DNA from: JBDSWU01 sp038230395
GTDB taxonomy: Bacteria > Patescibacteriota > Saccharimonadia > Saccharimonadales > UBA4665
Reading direction: 5' to 3'
DNA length: 64,000 nt
Assembly (NCBI GenBank): GCA_038230395.1
Contig: JBBRNI010000001.1
Span: forward strand, 62,001-126,000
Below, in pieces: positions 7,501 through 15,333 of this stretch (position 1 is its first letter; each line of letters begins with the position of its first letter). Position numbers and translations under genes: made by a program. The notes beneath the pieces were generated by a model. The model had not been told where the DNA came from, made no database searches, and was given only the letters and a program-made list of their open reading frames with translations.

Positions 7501-9399
7501 TTGACCACAAGAACTACCATAAAACGAGTTGCCGTGCTTGATGCGGGTGGCCAATATGTTGACCTTGTCCAAAAAGCAGTCGAGCGTCAAGGCATCCCAG
7601 CCGATGTGCTATCACTGCAAACAGCGCTATCCATTATTGAAGCAAAGTATGACGCTATAATCATCTCGGGTAGTCCGGCTAGTTCGCATGCCGAGGCAGC
7701 GCCACAACCAGACCCATTACTGTGGGGCACTAACTTACCTATTCTTGGAATTTGTTATGGTATGCAGTCAATGGCAATAGCACACGGCGGGTCAGTCTCC
7801 AAAAATATTATTCGTGAAGATGGGCGGGTTGTTACATCTGTGGAAACAACGCACCCAATTTTTCATGGTATCAAAAAAGACTTTATGGGCTTATTCACCC
7901 ACGGTGATTTTGTGACGACTGTGCCCAAAGGCTTTACGGCTATTGGGCAACACTTGCTCAGTAACGGGTCTACAGCATATTCGGCTATTGCTAGTGCTAA
8001 TAAAATTGGCGTCCAGTTCCATCCAGAAGTGTTCGATGATACGCCTGAAGGCTATCAATTATTCAAAAACTTTTTGTATGGTGTGGCCGGGATAGCTGCC
8101 AGCTCATCCTTTCAGGAGAAGCGCTTGTGCACGATTATTGCTAACAAACGTCAAGCAATTAAGAACCAAATTGGTGATCGACATGTCATCGCGTTTGTAA
8201 GTGGGGGGGTGGATTCAAGTGTAGCCGCCACACTAGCCTCGGCGGTTATTGATGATGACAAATTCCACGCATTTTACATCGACAGCGGCTTTATGCGCGA
8301 CGAAGATGATCTTGTAATAGAGATGCTGCAAGCTGTTGGTATGAACGTCACCAGAGTTGACGCTACCAAACAATTCGAGGAAGCTACGATTATAATCAAT
8401 GGCAGTACATCTGTACCATTATCACAGACGGACGACCCCGAAACTAAGCGCAAGATTATCGGTAAAACATTCGTTACAATCCAGAATGATTTGTTAGCCA
8501 GTCTGAAACTTGATGAAGCCTTGCTATTGCAAGGCACTAACGCAGCTGACCGCATCGAATCTGGCCATAGCAAAGGTGATTCACACACCGAGACAATAAA
8601 AACGCACCATAACCAGGTAGCCGAAGTGCAGCAGCTCAAGGCCCGCGGATTATTAATTGAGCCTCTAGACGATTTATTTAAGGACGAGATCAGGGCTATT
8701 GGCAGGGAACTGGGATTACCAGATGAACTTGTCGAACGCCAACCATTTCCAGGCCCGGGGACGGCCATTCGCATTATTTGCGCGCCGCAAGACAAGCTCG
8801 AACTAGTCGAAGCGCTGGAAACCAAAGCGCTCAACGAATTTGTCGCTAAGCAAAATCTCAAGGCTCATATTCTACCAATCCGTAGTGTTGGTGTCGGCGG
8901 TGATGAACGTTCACATATTTCTGTGGCGGCAATCGAGCACGCTTCGCTTACCAGTGATGACATGGCGGCACTAGCCACCGATATTCCAGCCCATTTCCGC
9001 GGGATCATTAATCGTGTGGTGTATGCCCTAGGCGAGCAACCATTAACGAATGGTTCTGTCACCAAAACTCTATTAACGGCTGATAGCCGCGCACAACTCC
9101 GAATGGCTGATAAAATAGTCTTCGAAGTCATGCGTTCTCACGATGTTATGAGCAAAATCAAGCAAATGCCAGTGGTATTGTTGCCCCTGTCATTCGATAA
9201 GCCAGGAGACCGATCAATTGTCCTTCGTCCTGTCACAACAAGTACTTTTATGACCGTCCAAGCCATGCTTCCTGGCCGTGATCTATCACAGGTGTTTTTT
9301 GATGAGATAGTAACTCGTATTATGAGCGAAGTCCCAAGTATTTCTCAAGTTTTCCTAGACCTCACCAACAAGCCACCCGGAACTACCGAGTGGGAATAA
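7501..9399 (+). CDS. guaA: GMP synthase (glutamine-hydrolysing), long form
   Basis: A 632-aa enzyme that aminates XMP to GMP using glutamine and ATP. The class I amidotransferase has nucleophile Cys85 (GICYGMQ) and His175/Glu177 (FHPEVF). The ATP pyrophosphatase domain has the P-loop SGGVDSS at 235-241. The C-terminal dimerisation region is about 100 aa longer than in common bacterial GuaA (about 515-525 aa). It contains NRVVYALG, KIKQMPVVLLPLSFD and the ending KPPGTTEWE, matching the arrangement I recall for human GMPS. The start is TTG at 7501. It works with the CBS-less GuaB at 55262. Confidence 0.95.
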   Translation: MTTRTTIKRVAVLDAGGQYVDLVQKAVERQGIPADVLSLQTALSIIEAKYDAIIISGSPASSHAEAAPQPDPLLWGTNLPILGICYGMQSMAIAHGGSVSKNIIREDGRVVTSVETTHPIFHGIKKDFMGLFTHGDFVTTVPKGFTAIGQHLLSNGSTAYSAIASANKIGVQFHPEVFDDTPEGYQLFKNFLYGVAGIAASSSFQEKRLCTIIANKRQAIKNQIGDRHVIAFVSGGVDSSVAATLASAVIDDDKFHAFYIDSGFMRDEDDLVIEMLQAVGMNVTRVDATKQFEEATIIINGSTSVPLSQTDDPETKRKIIGKTFVTIQNDLLASLKLDEALLLQGTNAADRIESGHSKGDSHTETIKTHHNQVAEVQQLKARGLLIEPLDDLFKDEIRAIGRELGLPDELVERQPFPGPGTAIRIICAPQDKLELVEALETKALNEFVAKQNLKAHILPIRSVGVGGDERSHISVAAIEHASLTSDDMAALATDIPAHFRGIINRVVYALGEQPLTNGSVTKTLLTADSRAQLRMADKIVFEVMRSHDVMSKIKQMPVVLLPLSFDKPGDRSIVLRPVTTSTFMTVQAMLPGRDLSQVFFDEIVTRIMSEVPSISQVFLDLTNKPPGTTEWE

Positions 9400-9417
9400 C
9401 CTGAAGCGAGCGCTTAC

Positions 9418-11076
9418 CTAAGAGCCGATAGGCAGGGTTTCACCAACGAACTTGTCGGTGAAGTAGCTGTCGTGCGAGACGTAAATAATGGCTCCTTTGA
9501 ATTCTTGCAGTGTGTTTTCAAGCTCCTCGATCGACGGTAAATCGAGGTGGTTGGTCGGCTCATCGAGAATCAGTAGTTCTGGGTTGCTTGCCAGCATGCG
9601 CATCAACTGAAATCGGGCTTTTTGACCACCACTAAGGCGTTCAACCGCGACGTTGCCGTCGGCAGCAGGGTTGAATAAATAATCGCTGAGCAACTGCTTA
9701 ACCTTTTGATCATTAATTGGTAAGCCTTTGTCGGATAACATCTGCTCAATGGCATTGTGCAAGGTCAATGGCAAATATTTGGCATGGATTTCTTGCTCGT
9801 ATAGGCCGATGCGCAGATTTTTATCGATAATTAGGTGACCTCCAAACTGCTCGGCAGGGGCTTTATCACCAGTACTCTTAGCCATGATGGCGTTAATAAG
9901 CGTGGACTTACCGGCGCCGTTGCGACCGTGTAATCGTAGTCGTTCACCAGATTGAACTGCAAAATTAAGGTCCTCAAAAAGTGGCTTACCGTTATATCCA
10001 AGGCTGAGTTTAACGCCTTGAACCAACATATGTGATTCGATGTCAGAAATAGTCTCTGTATGTAGTTTTATATTCTTGGCTTTGTACTTTTCGTAGGCCA
10101 CTGTCATTTTGGTAGATAAGTCAGTGACTGATTCTTGATCTATCCAAAATGAGGGTTTCTCGGCTTTGGATAATTTAGCGAGTTCGGCAGAAGCTTGCAT
10201 TTCTTGAGACTTGAAACGCTTGATTGTGCCCGGGTCACGAGATTTTTCTTTTAGGCGGCGGAAGCGAATAACGTTTTCTTGGAGGTTGTGGATGCGGCGC
10301 TGCGTTAAGTCATATTCGTTTACTTGAGCAGTGATTTGTCCACTGTTTATTTTAAGGAATTGATCGTAGTTACCTTTGAAAGCGTAAGCCCGGCCATCAC
10401 GGACTTCAATAATGCGATCAACAGTTTGTAACACGTCACGGTCGTGAGTAATAACCACGACTGATTCTTGCACGCCACCAAGCCACTTAGCAAAGGCTTT
10501 TTTGGCGATGTAGTCCATATGGTTAGTTGGCTCGTCAATTAGGGCGATGTCGGCTCGTGAACGTTGAATTTTTATGAGTTCTACCATTCGCTTTTGGCCA
10601 CCAGAAAGTTCAGAAATTGTACCGTGTAGTTTGGCTGGGTCCAATTGATAATCTTGAAAAGCTTGGGTTATTTCATCTTCAACTTGAAAATAGCCTAGCT
10701 GACTAAAGCGCTCGAGCGCTTCGCTGTAGATATGCATCAATTTCATGTCTTCGCCCATAGTCAGAGGATAGGTGTCTAAAATATGCGAAAGCTTGGCGTA
10801 TTCTGGTAGATCACCTTGGATATATTCCATGACAGTTTTGTGTTCGTGGCCGTGATGTTCTTGGCGAGAAGTAGCAATTATACTGCCACGCTTGATATTT
10901 ATCTCGCCTTGATAGTCTAGATCGGTGCCAGTAATAATGTTAAACAACGTTGATTTGCCCGTACCATTGCGGCCAATCAAGCCGACTTTCTCACCTTTTT
11001 CCACGCTGAACTGCAGGTCCGTGTACAGAACCTTATCGCCAAACGATTTTTCACTAATATCTACAGAAAGCAACAT
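9418..11076 (-). CDS. ABC-F family ATPase (translation factor type)
   Basis: A 552-aa soluble protein with two ABC cassettes and no membrane domain. It has Walker A GRNGTGKST near residues 35-43 and a second GRNGAGKST near 385-393, with signature LSGGQ in both halves and two DEPTNH motifs. A charged helical linker (about 255-330) corresponds to the P-site tRNA interaction motif of ABC-F proteins such as EttA, Uup and the ribosome-protection factors. It probably acts on the ribosome. On its strand TATACT ends 10 nt before the ATG. It converges with guaA with 18 bp between stops. Confidence 0.9.
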   Translation of the reverse strand: MLLSVDISEKSFGDKVLYTDLQFSVEKGEKVGLIGRNGTGKSTLFNIITGTDLDYQGEINIKRGSIIATSRQEHHGHEHKTVMEYIQGDLPEYAKLSHILDTYPLTMGEDMKLMHIYSEALERFSQLGYFQVEDEITQAFQDYQLDPAKLHGTISELSGGQKRMVELIKIQRSRADIALIDEPTNHMDYIAKKAFAKWLGGVQESVVVITHDRDVLQTVDRIIEVRDGRAYAFKGNYDQFLKINSGQITAQVNEYDLTQRRIHNLQENVIRFRRLKEKSRDPGTIKRFKSQEMQASAELAKLSKAEKPSFWIDQESVTDLSTKMTVAYEKYKAKNIKLHTETISDIESHMLVQGVKLSLGYNGKPLFEDLNFAVQSGERLRLHGRNGAGKSTLINAIMAKSTGDKAPAEQFGGHLIIDKNLRIGLYEQEIHAKYLPLTLHNAIEQMLSDKGLPINDQKVKQLLSDYLFNPAADGNVAVERLSGGQKARFQLMRMLASNPELLILDEPTNHLDLPSIEELENTLQEFKGAIIYVSHDSYFTDKFVGETLPIGS

Positions 11077-11215
11077 GCGTCATGTCAGTATACCTCATCT
11101 GATCCGTATCTGTTAGATATCCGTAACATTCATTCATAACAATCATTTGCGCGATCAGCCTGTATCTAACATGTTTATCGTTAGATTGCCTACACATTTG
11201 TGCCATACTATACGG

Positions 11216-11524
11216 ATGCAACTCAAAAAATACCGTTGGTCACGAGATTACGAATCGGCTGAAGAAGAACTGCATCGTTTTCTTGACGCCAAGCAGTTCA
11301 AGGCGGAGCGCTGGGCAGCAACTGAACACCAAGTATTTCCTCAAACGTCTCTGCCGGTTGACACGAAGCTGTGGTGCGCCGAGGGCTCAATATTTTACTC
11401 CGTTACCGGACAACGGTTTAGTTTGCAGCCAGGCGACGCCTTTGATATCCCAGCAAATGAAACATACGAAGCAGTCGCTGGTATTAGTGGTTGTGTTTGT
11501 TATCAATACAATCCGCCAGCTTAA
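11216..11524 (+). CDS. Small cupin-fold protein
   Basis: 102 aa. The C-terminal half reads as a minimal cupin barrel (GSIFYSVTGQRFSLQPGDAF then IPANETYEAVAG), with the PGD turn typical of cupins but few metal-binding histidines, so it may be non-catalytic or sugar-binding. The ATG at 11216 is preferred to an upstream ORF start at 11147 because an extended -10, TG-C-CATACT (11201-11209), ends 6 nt before it, implying a leaderless mRNA. Confidence 0.7.
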   Translation: MQLKKYRWSRDYESAEEELHRFLDAKQFKAERWAATEHQVFPQTSLPVDTKLWCAEGSIFYSVTGQRFSLQPGDAFDIPANETYEAVAGISGCVCYQYNPPA

Positions 11525-11531
11525 ACAGCTA

Positions 11532-12053
11532 CTAGGGTGTGTTCGGAGACGCAAATATAAAGGCCAACTGTTCGTCTGCCATTTCAGCCATACTGGTCAA
11601 TAATTCAATTTCTTCGGCGTCAAAGGTTCGTGGCTTGGTATCAAATATACATAGTGTGCCGATGGTTGAGCCATCGGGAGCGTGCAAGGCAGTACCCAAG
11701 TAGGCCCGAACGGCCAGCGGTCCAGTAACCAGTGAATAGTTCTTGAAACGGGGGTCTAGCGTCGCGTCAGGGATCATTAGCGGTGCTTGACTTGTAGTTG
11801 CCAACGAACAAAAAGCACCATCACGGTCAATTGAATTGCCTTGTGTTTCACCAACACAGGCTTTAAAAATTATTTTGTCATCTGTAACTAGATTAATCAT
11901 AGCCATCGGAACTTTGAACAGTAGCGATGCATCTCGGGTGATGTCATCAAGCCGCTCGTCGGGTTCACATTCATTCGCCAGCAACATAGTAAACCAAGAA
12001 GGAGAGTTATCATTGAGAACTGCGGCTGGTTTAAGCTGTGACACGAGCATCAT
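11532..12053 (-). CDS. GAF-domain signalling protein
   Basis: About 173 aa forming a single GAF domain. It carries the pattern FCSLAT, then IPDATLDPRFKNYSLVTG, then YLGTALHAPDGSTIGTLCIFD, which is typical of GAF domains attached to diguanylate cyclases and histidine kinases. Here it stands alone, so it is a small-ligand or redox sensor without its own output. The ORF can start at 12089, but that ATG lies inside the -10 TATAAT (12088-12093), so ATG 12053 is more likely. It is divergent from the two-receiver pilin operon, which may be its partner. Confidence 0.75.
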   Translation of the reverse strand: MMLVSQLKPAAVLNDNSPSWFTMLLANECEPDERLDDITRDASLLFKVPMAMINLVTDDKIIFKACVGETQGNSIDRDGAFCSLATTSQAPLMIPDATLDPRFKNYSLVTGPLAVRAYLGTALHAPDGSTIGTLCIFDTKPRTFDAEEIELLTSMAEMADEQLAFIFASPNTP

Positions 12054-12148
12054 CCTGTCATATGTTATGTATAGCGTATCATCTATCATTATAGCGAATA
12101 TAACGCTGACTATACAAAAGTTATGCTTATAGAGTAGAATCTACTTAT

Positions 12149-12571
12149 ATGGATCCTATTCAAAATCCTTTCAAAATTGTTATAGTCGAAGATAACGCCG
12201 CGCTTGCCGATATCTATAAAACCCGACTCGAAATGATTGGCTACCACTGTTTTGCAGCCTATGACGGGCAAGAAGCGCTGCAAATTATACAGGCAGAACT
12301 GCCAAATTTAGTCCTACTAGATATGATGGTCCCGAAAATTGCCGGGGATCAGATACTAGCTACAATGCGAGCCAACGACTGGGGCAAAGACATCAAGGTC
12401 TTTATTATTTCTAACCTTAACGAAGCCGACGCCCCGGCTGGTTTGCGTGAGCTTGGCATTGAAGGCTACGTCGTCAAGGCTAATCTATCAAATGATGACC
12501 TTGACCGATTAGTCGACAATATTCTAAAGCCTGTCGGTCAGGAAGAGAGTATGGAGCTGGAGACACTGTAA
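12149..12571 (+). CDS. Stand-alone receiver-domain response regulator 1
   Basis: A 140-aa CheY-like receiver with no output domain. Acidic pair Glu14/Asp15, phospho-acceptor Asp58 (LVLLDMM), switch Ser88 and Lys110 are all in place. It probably works by protein-protein contact. It is a recent tandem duplicate of the next gene: long nucleotide stretches are nearly identical (for example 12376-12438 and 12796-12858). TAGAAT (12135-12140) ends 8 nt before the ATG, with no Shine-Dalgarno. Its TAA overlaps the next ATG. Confidence 0.92.
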   Translation: MDPIQNPFKIVIVEDNAALADIYKTRLEMIGYHCFAAYDGQEALQIIQAELPNLVLLDMMVPKIAGDQILATMRANDWGKDIKVFIISNLNEADAPAGLRELGIEGYVVKANLSNDDLDRLVDNILKPVGQEESMELETL

Positions 12572-12987
12572 TGGATGATTTCGGTTCTTGGTCAAAGATT
12601 GTAATAGTCGAAGATAACGCCGCTCTTGCCGATATCTATAAAACTCGTCTCGAGCTGATCGGTTATATCTGCAATGTGGCCAGTGATGGTATCGAAGCGT
12701 TGGCGCTCATTGAAAAGGAGCGACCGAGTTTAGTTCTACTTGACCTAATGATACCGAAAGTGTCTGGAGACCAGTTGCTAGGACTGATGCGCAAAACTGA
12801 CTGGGGCAAAGACATCAAGGTCTTCATTATTTCTAACCTCAACGAAGCCGACGCCCCGGAAGGCTTACGCTTAAAAGGCATCGAAGGCTACGCAGTCAAA
12901 GCTAATCTCTCTAATGATCAAGTTGATCAACTAGTAAATAATATTCTTAAACCTAACACCAATATCACAGACGACGCAACTATATGA
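12571..12987 (+). CDS. Stand-alone receiver-domain response regulator 2
   Basis: 138 aa, a paralogue of the preceding gene with the same phosphorylation residues (Glu14, Asp15, Asp58, Ser88, Lys110). It starts at the TAATG junction with gene 1 and ends in an ATGA overlap with a prepilin gene, so the three are one translationally coupled operon. By analogy with PilG/PilH receivers it could control pilus extension and retraction; that role is inferred from context only. Confidence 0.92.
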   Translation: MDDFGSWSKIVIVEDNAALADIYKTRLELIGYICNVASDGIEALALIEKERPSLVLLDLMIPKVSGDQLLGLMRKTDWGKDIKVFIISNLNEADAPEGLRLKGIEGYAVKANLSNDQVDQLVNNILKPNTNITDDATI

Positions 12988-13460
12988 AAAAATATAAAGA
13001 CAGCAAGGGTTTTACTATTGTAGAATTGTTGATCGTGATCGTAGTTATTGGTATCCTGGCGCTGCTGGTGATCGTGACCTACACAGGTATCCAGCAAAAA
13101 GCTCGTAATGCCAAACGTAGTACTGATATGTCGGCTATTCAGACCCAACTCGAAGCTTTTTACCAGACCAACGGTTATTATCCGAACCTGACTGATCTAA
13201 ACAGTACAACCTGGGTTACTGCCAATCTGAGGAGCTTAGACCAGATCGCCCTGATCGATCCGTCTAACGCTAGTCAGAGCATGACCTTACTTGGCGCCCC
13301 AGCCGCGAAATCATATTCGTATGCTGCTTTGAACGCCTCAGGTTCAACTTGCGATGGTGCTAGTCCAGCAGATCAAGCATGTGCCAGTTACGCACTGATC
13401 ACAACCTACGAAGGCCAGGTTAACGGCACCAGCACGCTCACCAAAAATAATCTGAATTAA
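12984..13460 (+). CDS. Type IV prepilin-like protein
   Basis: 158 aa. The N-terminus has a class III (prepilin peptidase) signal: basic leader MKKYKDSKG, cleavage between Gly9 and Phe10, Glu at +5 (Glu14), then a hydrophobic helix. Processing gives a mature pilin of about 149 aa. The globular part has two cysteines near 119 and 128 that may form the disulphide loop of a pilin or pseudopilin. It is coupled to the response regulators by a 4-nt ATGA overlap. It could be a major or minor subunit; no assembly ATPase or PilQ is in this window. Confidence 0.9.
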   Translation: MKKYKDSKGFTIVELLIVIVVIGILALLVIVTYTGIQQKARNAKRSTDMSAIQTQLEAFYQTNGYYPNLTDLNSTTWVTANLRSLDQIALIDPSNASQSMTLLGAPAAKSYSYAALNASGSTCDGASPADQACASYALITTYEGQVNGTSTLTKNNLN

Positions 13461-13481
13461 TAGCTAACTATTGTCAGCGGG

Positions 13482-13510
13482 TTGATATTGGCAGTGTTGT
13501 GAAGCACAAT
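13482..13510 (+). promoter_or_regulatory. DedA-gene promoter (predicted leaderless)
   Basis: TTGATA at 13482-13487, a 17-bp spacer, and CACAAT at 13505-13510, ending 6 nt before ATG 13517. Confidence 0.6.
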
Positions 13511-13516
13511 AGGCAT

Positions 13517-14155
13517 ATGAACGAAGCCTCTCACCATGTCCCAGCTGCCATACAATCTCTTGCGCCATTCGTTAATCACTATGGGTATGTCGGCGTTGGA
13601 GCCCTGATCACTCTAGAAGATTTTGGTGTACCGGCACCGGGAGAGACGGTTTTAATTGCCGCCGCTTTTTTCGCTGGGCTTGGTCACCTCAACATTTTAT
13701 TAGTCTTTTTAGTCGGCTTTGTTGGAGCTGTAATTGGAGATAATATAGGTTTTGCGATTGGCGAGTATGGTGGCCACCCCCTAGTTGAGCGATTTGGGAA
13801 GTTTGTCTTTTTAACACCAGAACGCATTAGCAAAGCTGAGGCATTCTTTAATCGTAACGGCGGGAAAGTGATTGTTATTGCTCGCTTTGTAGAAGGGCTT
13901 CGTCAGGCCAACGGCATCATTGCAGGACTTAGTGAAATGAAGTGGCTCAGATTCATTACCTTCAATGCCATCGGCGCGGCGCTGTGGGTAGGCGTATGGT
14001 CGTCTGTTGGCTACTTCGGTGGTAGTCATATCGAGACATTTTTACGTTATCAGTTATATCTGAGTATCACGGTAGTTGCAGGCATTATTGGCTTCATAAG
14101 TTACAAAGTTATAAACAAGCGATTAGCCAAGCCAGCTGCTAATACCAAAACTTAG
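13517..14155 (+). CDS. DedA/VTT-family membrane protein
   Basis: About 212 aa with five to six hydrophobic segments. Typical DedA elements are present: LEDFGVPAPGE near the N-terminus, GDNIGFAIGEYGG, and FVEGLRQANG in the position of the F-x-R-x-x-P-G-x-R loop. DedA proteins are implicated in lipid-carrier flipping and membrane homeostasis. The chosen ATG matches a promoter 6 nt upstream (TTGATA-17-CACAAT); a GTG six codons earlier (13499) is the alternative. It converges on the GNAT gene with a shared terminator. Confidence 0.85.
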   Translation: MNEASHHVPAAIQSLAPFVNHYGYVGVGALITLEDFGVPAPGETVLIAAAFFAGLGHLNILLVFLVGFVGAVIGDNIGFAIGEYGGHPLVERFGKFVFLTPERISKAEAFFNRNGGKVIVIARFVEGLRQANGIIAGLSEMKWLRFITFNAIGAALWVGVWSSVGYFGGSHIETFLRYQLYLSITVVAGIIGFISYKVINKRLAKPAANTKT

Positions 14156-14193
14156 AAGACGCTAGTTAGGGACGTTATAGTCAAAATTAACCT

Positions 14194-14222
14194 CTTTTAG
14201 GCACACCACATTAGCCTAAAAG
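14194..14222. terminator. Bidirectional terminator between DedA and GNAT genes
   Basis: Perfect 9-bp stem CTTTTAGGC (14194-14202) / GCCTAAAAG (14214-14222) with an 11-nt loop. It overlaps the last codons of the GNAT gene. Confidence 0.75.
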
Positions 14223-14695
14223 CGTTTAATCATCTCAATTAGTTCTATAGCGTTCCAGGCTCGGGATTGGCCTGTTTCTAAGTAGCCGTGTTTTTGATAG
14301 TATGGCTTCAGCCATGGAGCGATTGACATGTAATCGAGCTCCAGCAGGTGCATGCCTGACGCACTGGTAAATTTCTCGATAGCAATGAGTATAGCGCTGG
14401 CCAATCCAGTCCCGCGTCGTTCATGGGATACTGCGAAAAGGCCAAGATGAAAGCCCCCATCAATTGGCTCTATACATATGCAGCCTACGACATTCCCATC
14501 AGTCTGTTTCACTACATAGACCACGCTAGCCTCCATTCTTTCGCGTAACCGCTCGGCATCGGTACGTGGGATTCTAGTGGCCAGCTCTTGGTACAAATAC
14601 GCGCTGTTAATCATCGTTACAGCTGCTTCGATATCGGATTCTTCTATAAGTTGTAGGCTGAGGTCTTGAAAACTGAAATAATTTGATACATTCAT
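14216..14695 (-). CDS. GNAT-family N-acetyltransferase
   Basis: About 159 aa. The acetyl-CoA loop reads LGLFAVSHERRGTGLASAIL, matching GNAT motif A (R-x-x-G-x-G/A), followed by a C-terminal YYQKHGYLETG turn. The substrate is unknown. I place the start at ATG 14695 (MNVSNYF) because minus-strand TG-C-TAAAAT ends 7 nt before it; the longer frame to 14719 would start upstream of that promoter. Confidence 0.85.
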   Translation of the reverse strand: MNVSNYFSFQDLSLQLIEESDIEAAVTMINSAYLYQELATRIPRTDAERLRERMEASVVYVVKQTDGNVVGCICIEPIDGGFHLGLFAVSHERRGTGLASAILIAIEKFTSASGMHLLELDYMSIAPWLKPYYQKHGYLETGQSRAWNAIELIEMIKRF

Positions 14696-14728
14696 GATCT
14701 TCATTTTAGCACCGTGCAAGATTGACGG

Positions 14729-14734
14729 TATACT
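14729..14734 (+). promoter_or_regulatory. idi -10 element, 6 nt before ATG
   Basis: TATACT with a TTAGCA-like -35 at 14706-14711 (17-bp spacer). The start codon at 14741 falls at the expected transcription start. Confidence 0.65.
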
Positions 14735-14740
14735 AGCTGC

Positions 14741-15295
14741 ATGGACACTGAGCGCATTGTACTAGTTAATGATGTGGGGCAGCCAATTGGCGAGGCTGCT
14801 AAACTGGCGAGCCATCATGCCAACACGCCGATGCACTTAGCATTTTCATCGTATATTTTTAACGCCGAGGGGCAGTTGCTAGTAACTCAGCGGGCGGAAT
14901 CCAAAAAAGTTTGGCCTGGTGTCTGGACTAACTCTTGTTGCGGGCACCCGGCACCGGCAGAGTCAATGGAGAATGCCATTACTCGAAGACTCACCTTTGA
15001 ACTGGGTATGACAGGAACAAATATAACGGAAATCATTACTGATTATTCATACAAAACTCCTCCTTATAGGGGCGTAATAGAAAATGAATGGTGTCCAATT
15101 TACGCCGGAATCGCTAGTGCTGACCCTGAGCCTAATCCAGCAGAAGTTATGGACTGGAAATGGGTCAATTGGGATGAGTATCAAGTGCAGCTGTCTTCGG
15201 ACAATAACGATATATGGAGCTGGTGGTGCAAGGATCAGTTGAAATATCTAATAGCTTCGGAGCTTCTGAAAGAATATACGAAGCTATCAAATTAG
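14741..15295 (+). CDS. idi: Isopentenyl-diphosphate delta-isomerase, type 1
   Basis: 184 aa, interconverting IPP and DMAPP. The Nudix-fold family signature TNSCCGHP (63-70) carries the catalytic cysteine and a metal-binding histidine; ENEWCPIY near 110 supplies the second catalytic glutamate/Tyr region, and the conserved WKWV strand follows. No other isoprenoid gene is nearby, so it may serve salvaged or host-derived IPP. It is predicted leaderless (TATACT 6 nt before ATG) and divergent from the acetyltransferase. Confidence 0.93.
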   Translation: MDTERIVLVNDVGQPIGEAAKLASHHANTPMHLAFSSYIFNAEGQLLVTQRAESKKVWPGVWTNSCCGHPAPAESMENAITRRLTFELGMTGTNITEIITDYSYKTPPYRGVIENEWCPIYAGIASADPEPNPAEVMDWKWVNWDEYQVQLSSDNNDIWSWWCKDQLKYLIASELLKEYTKLSN

Positions 15296-15333
15296 GCTCG
15301 CATAGAGCACCATAGGTGGTAGACTATACAGAT

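Noticed and set aside
8274..9131. Minus-strand ORFs of 195 and 88 codons inside guaA
   Set aside because: Antisense to conserved GuaA domains; low-complexity Ser-rich translations typical of shadows.
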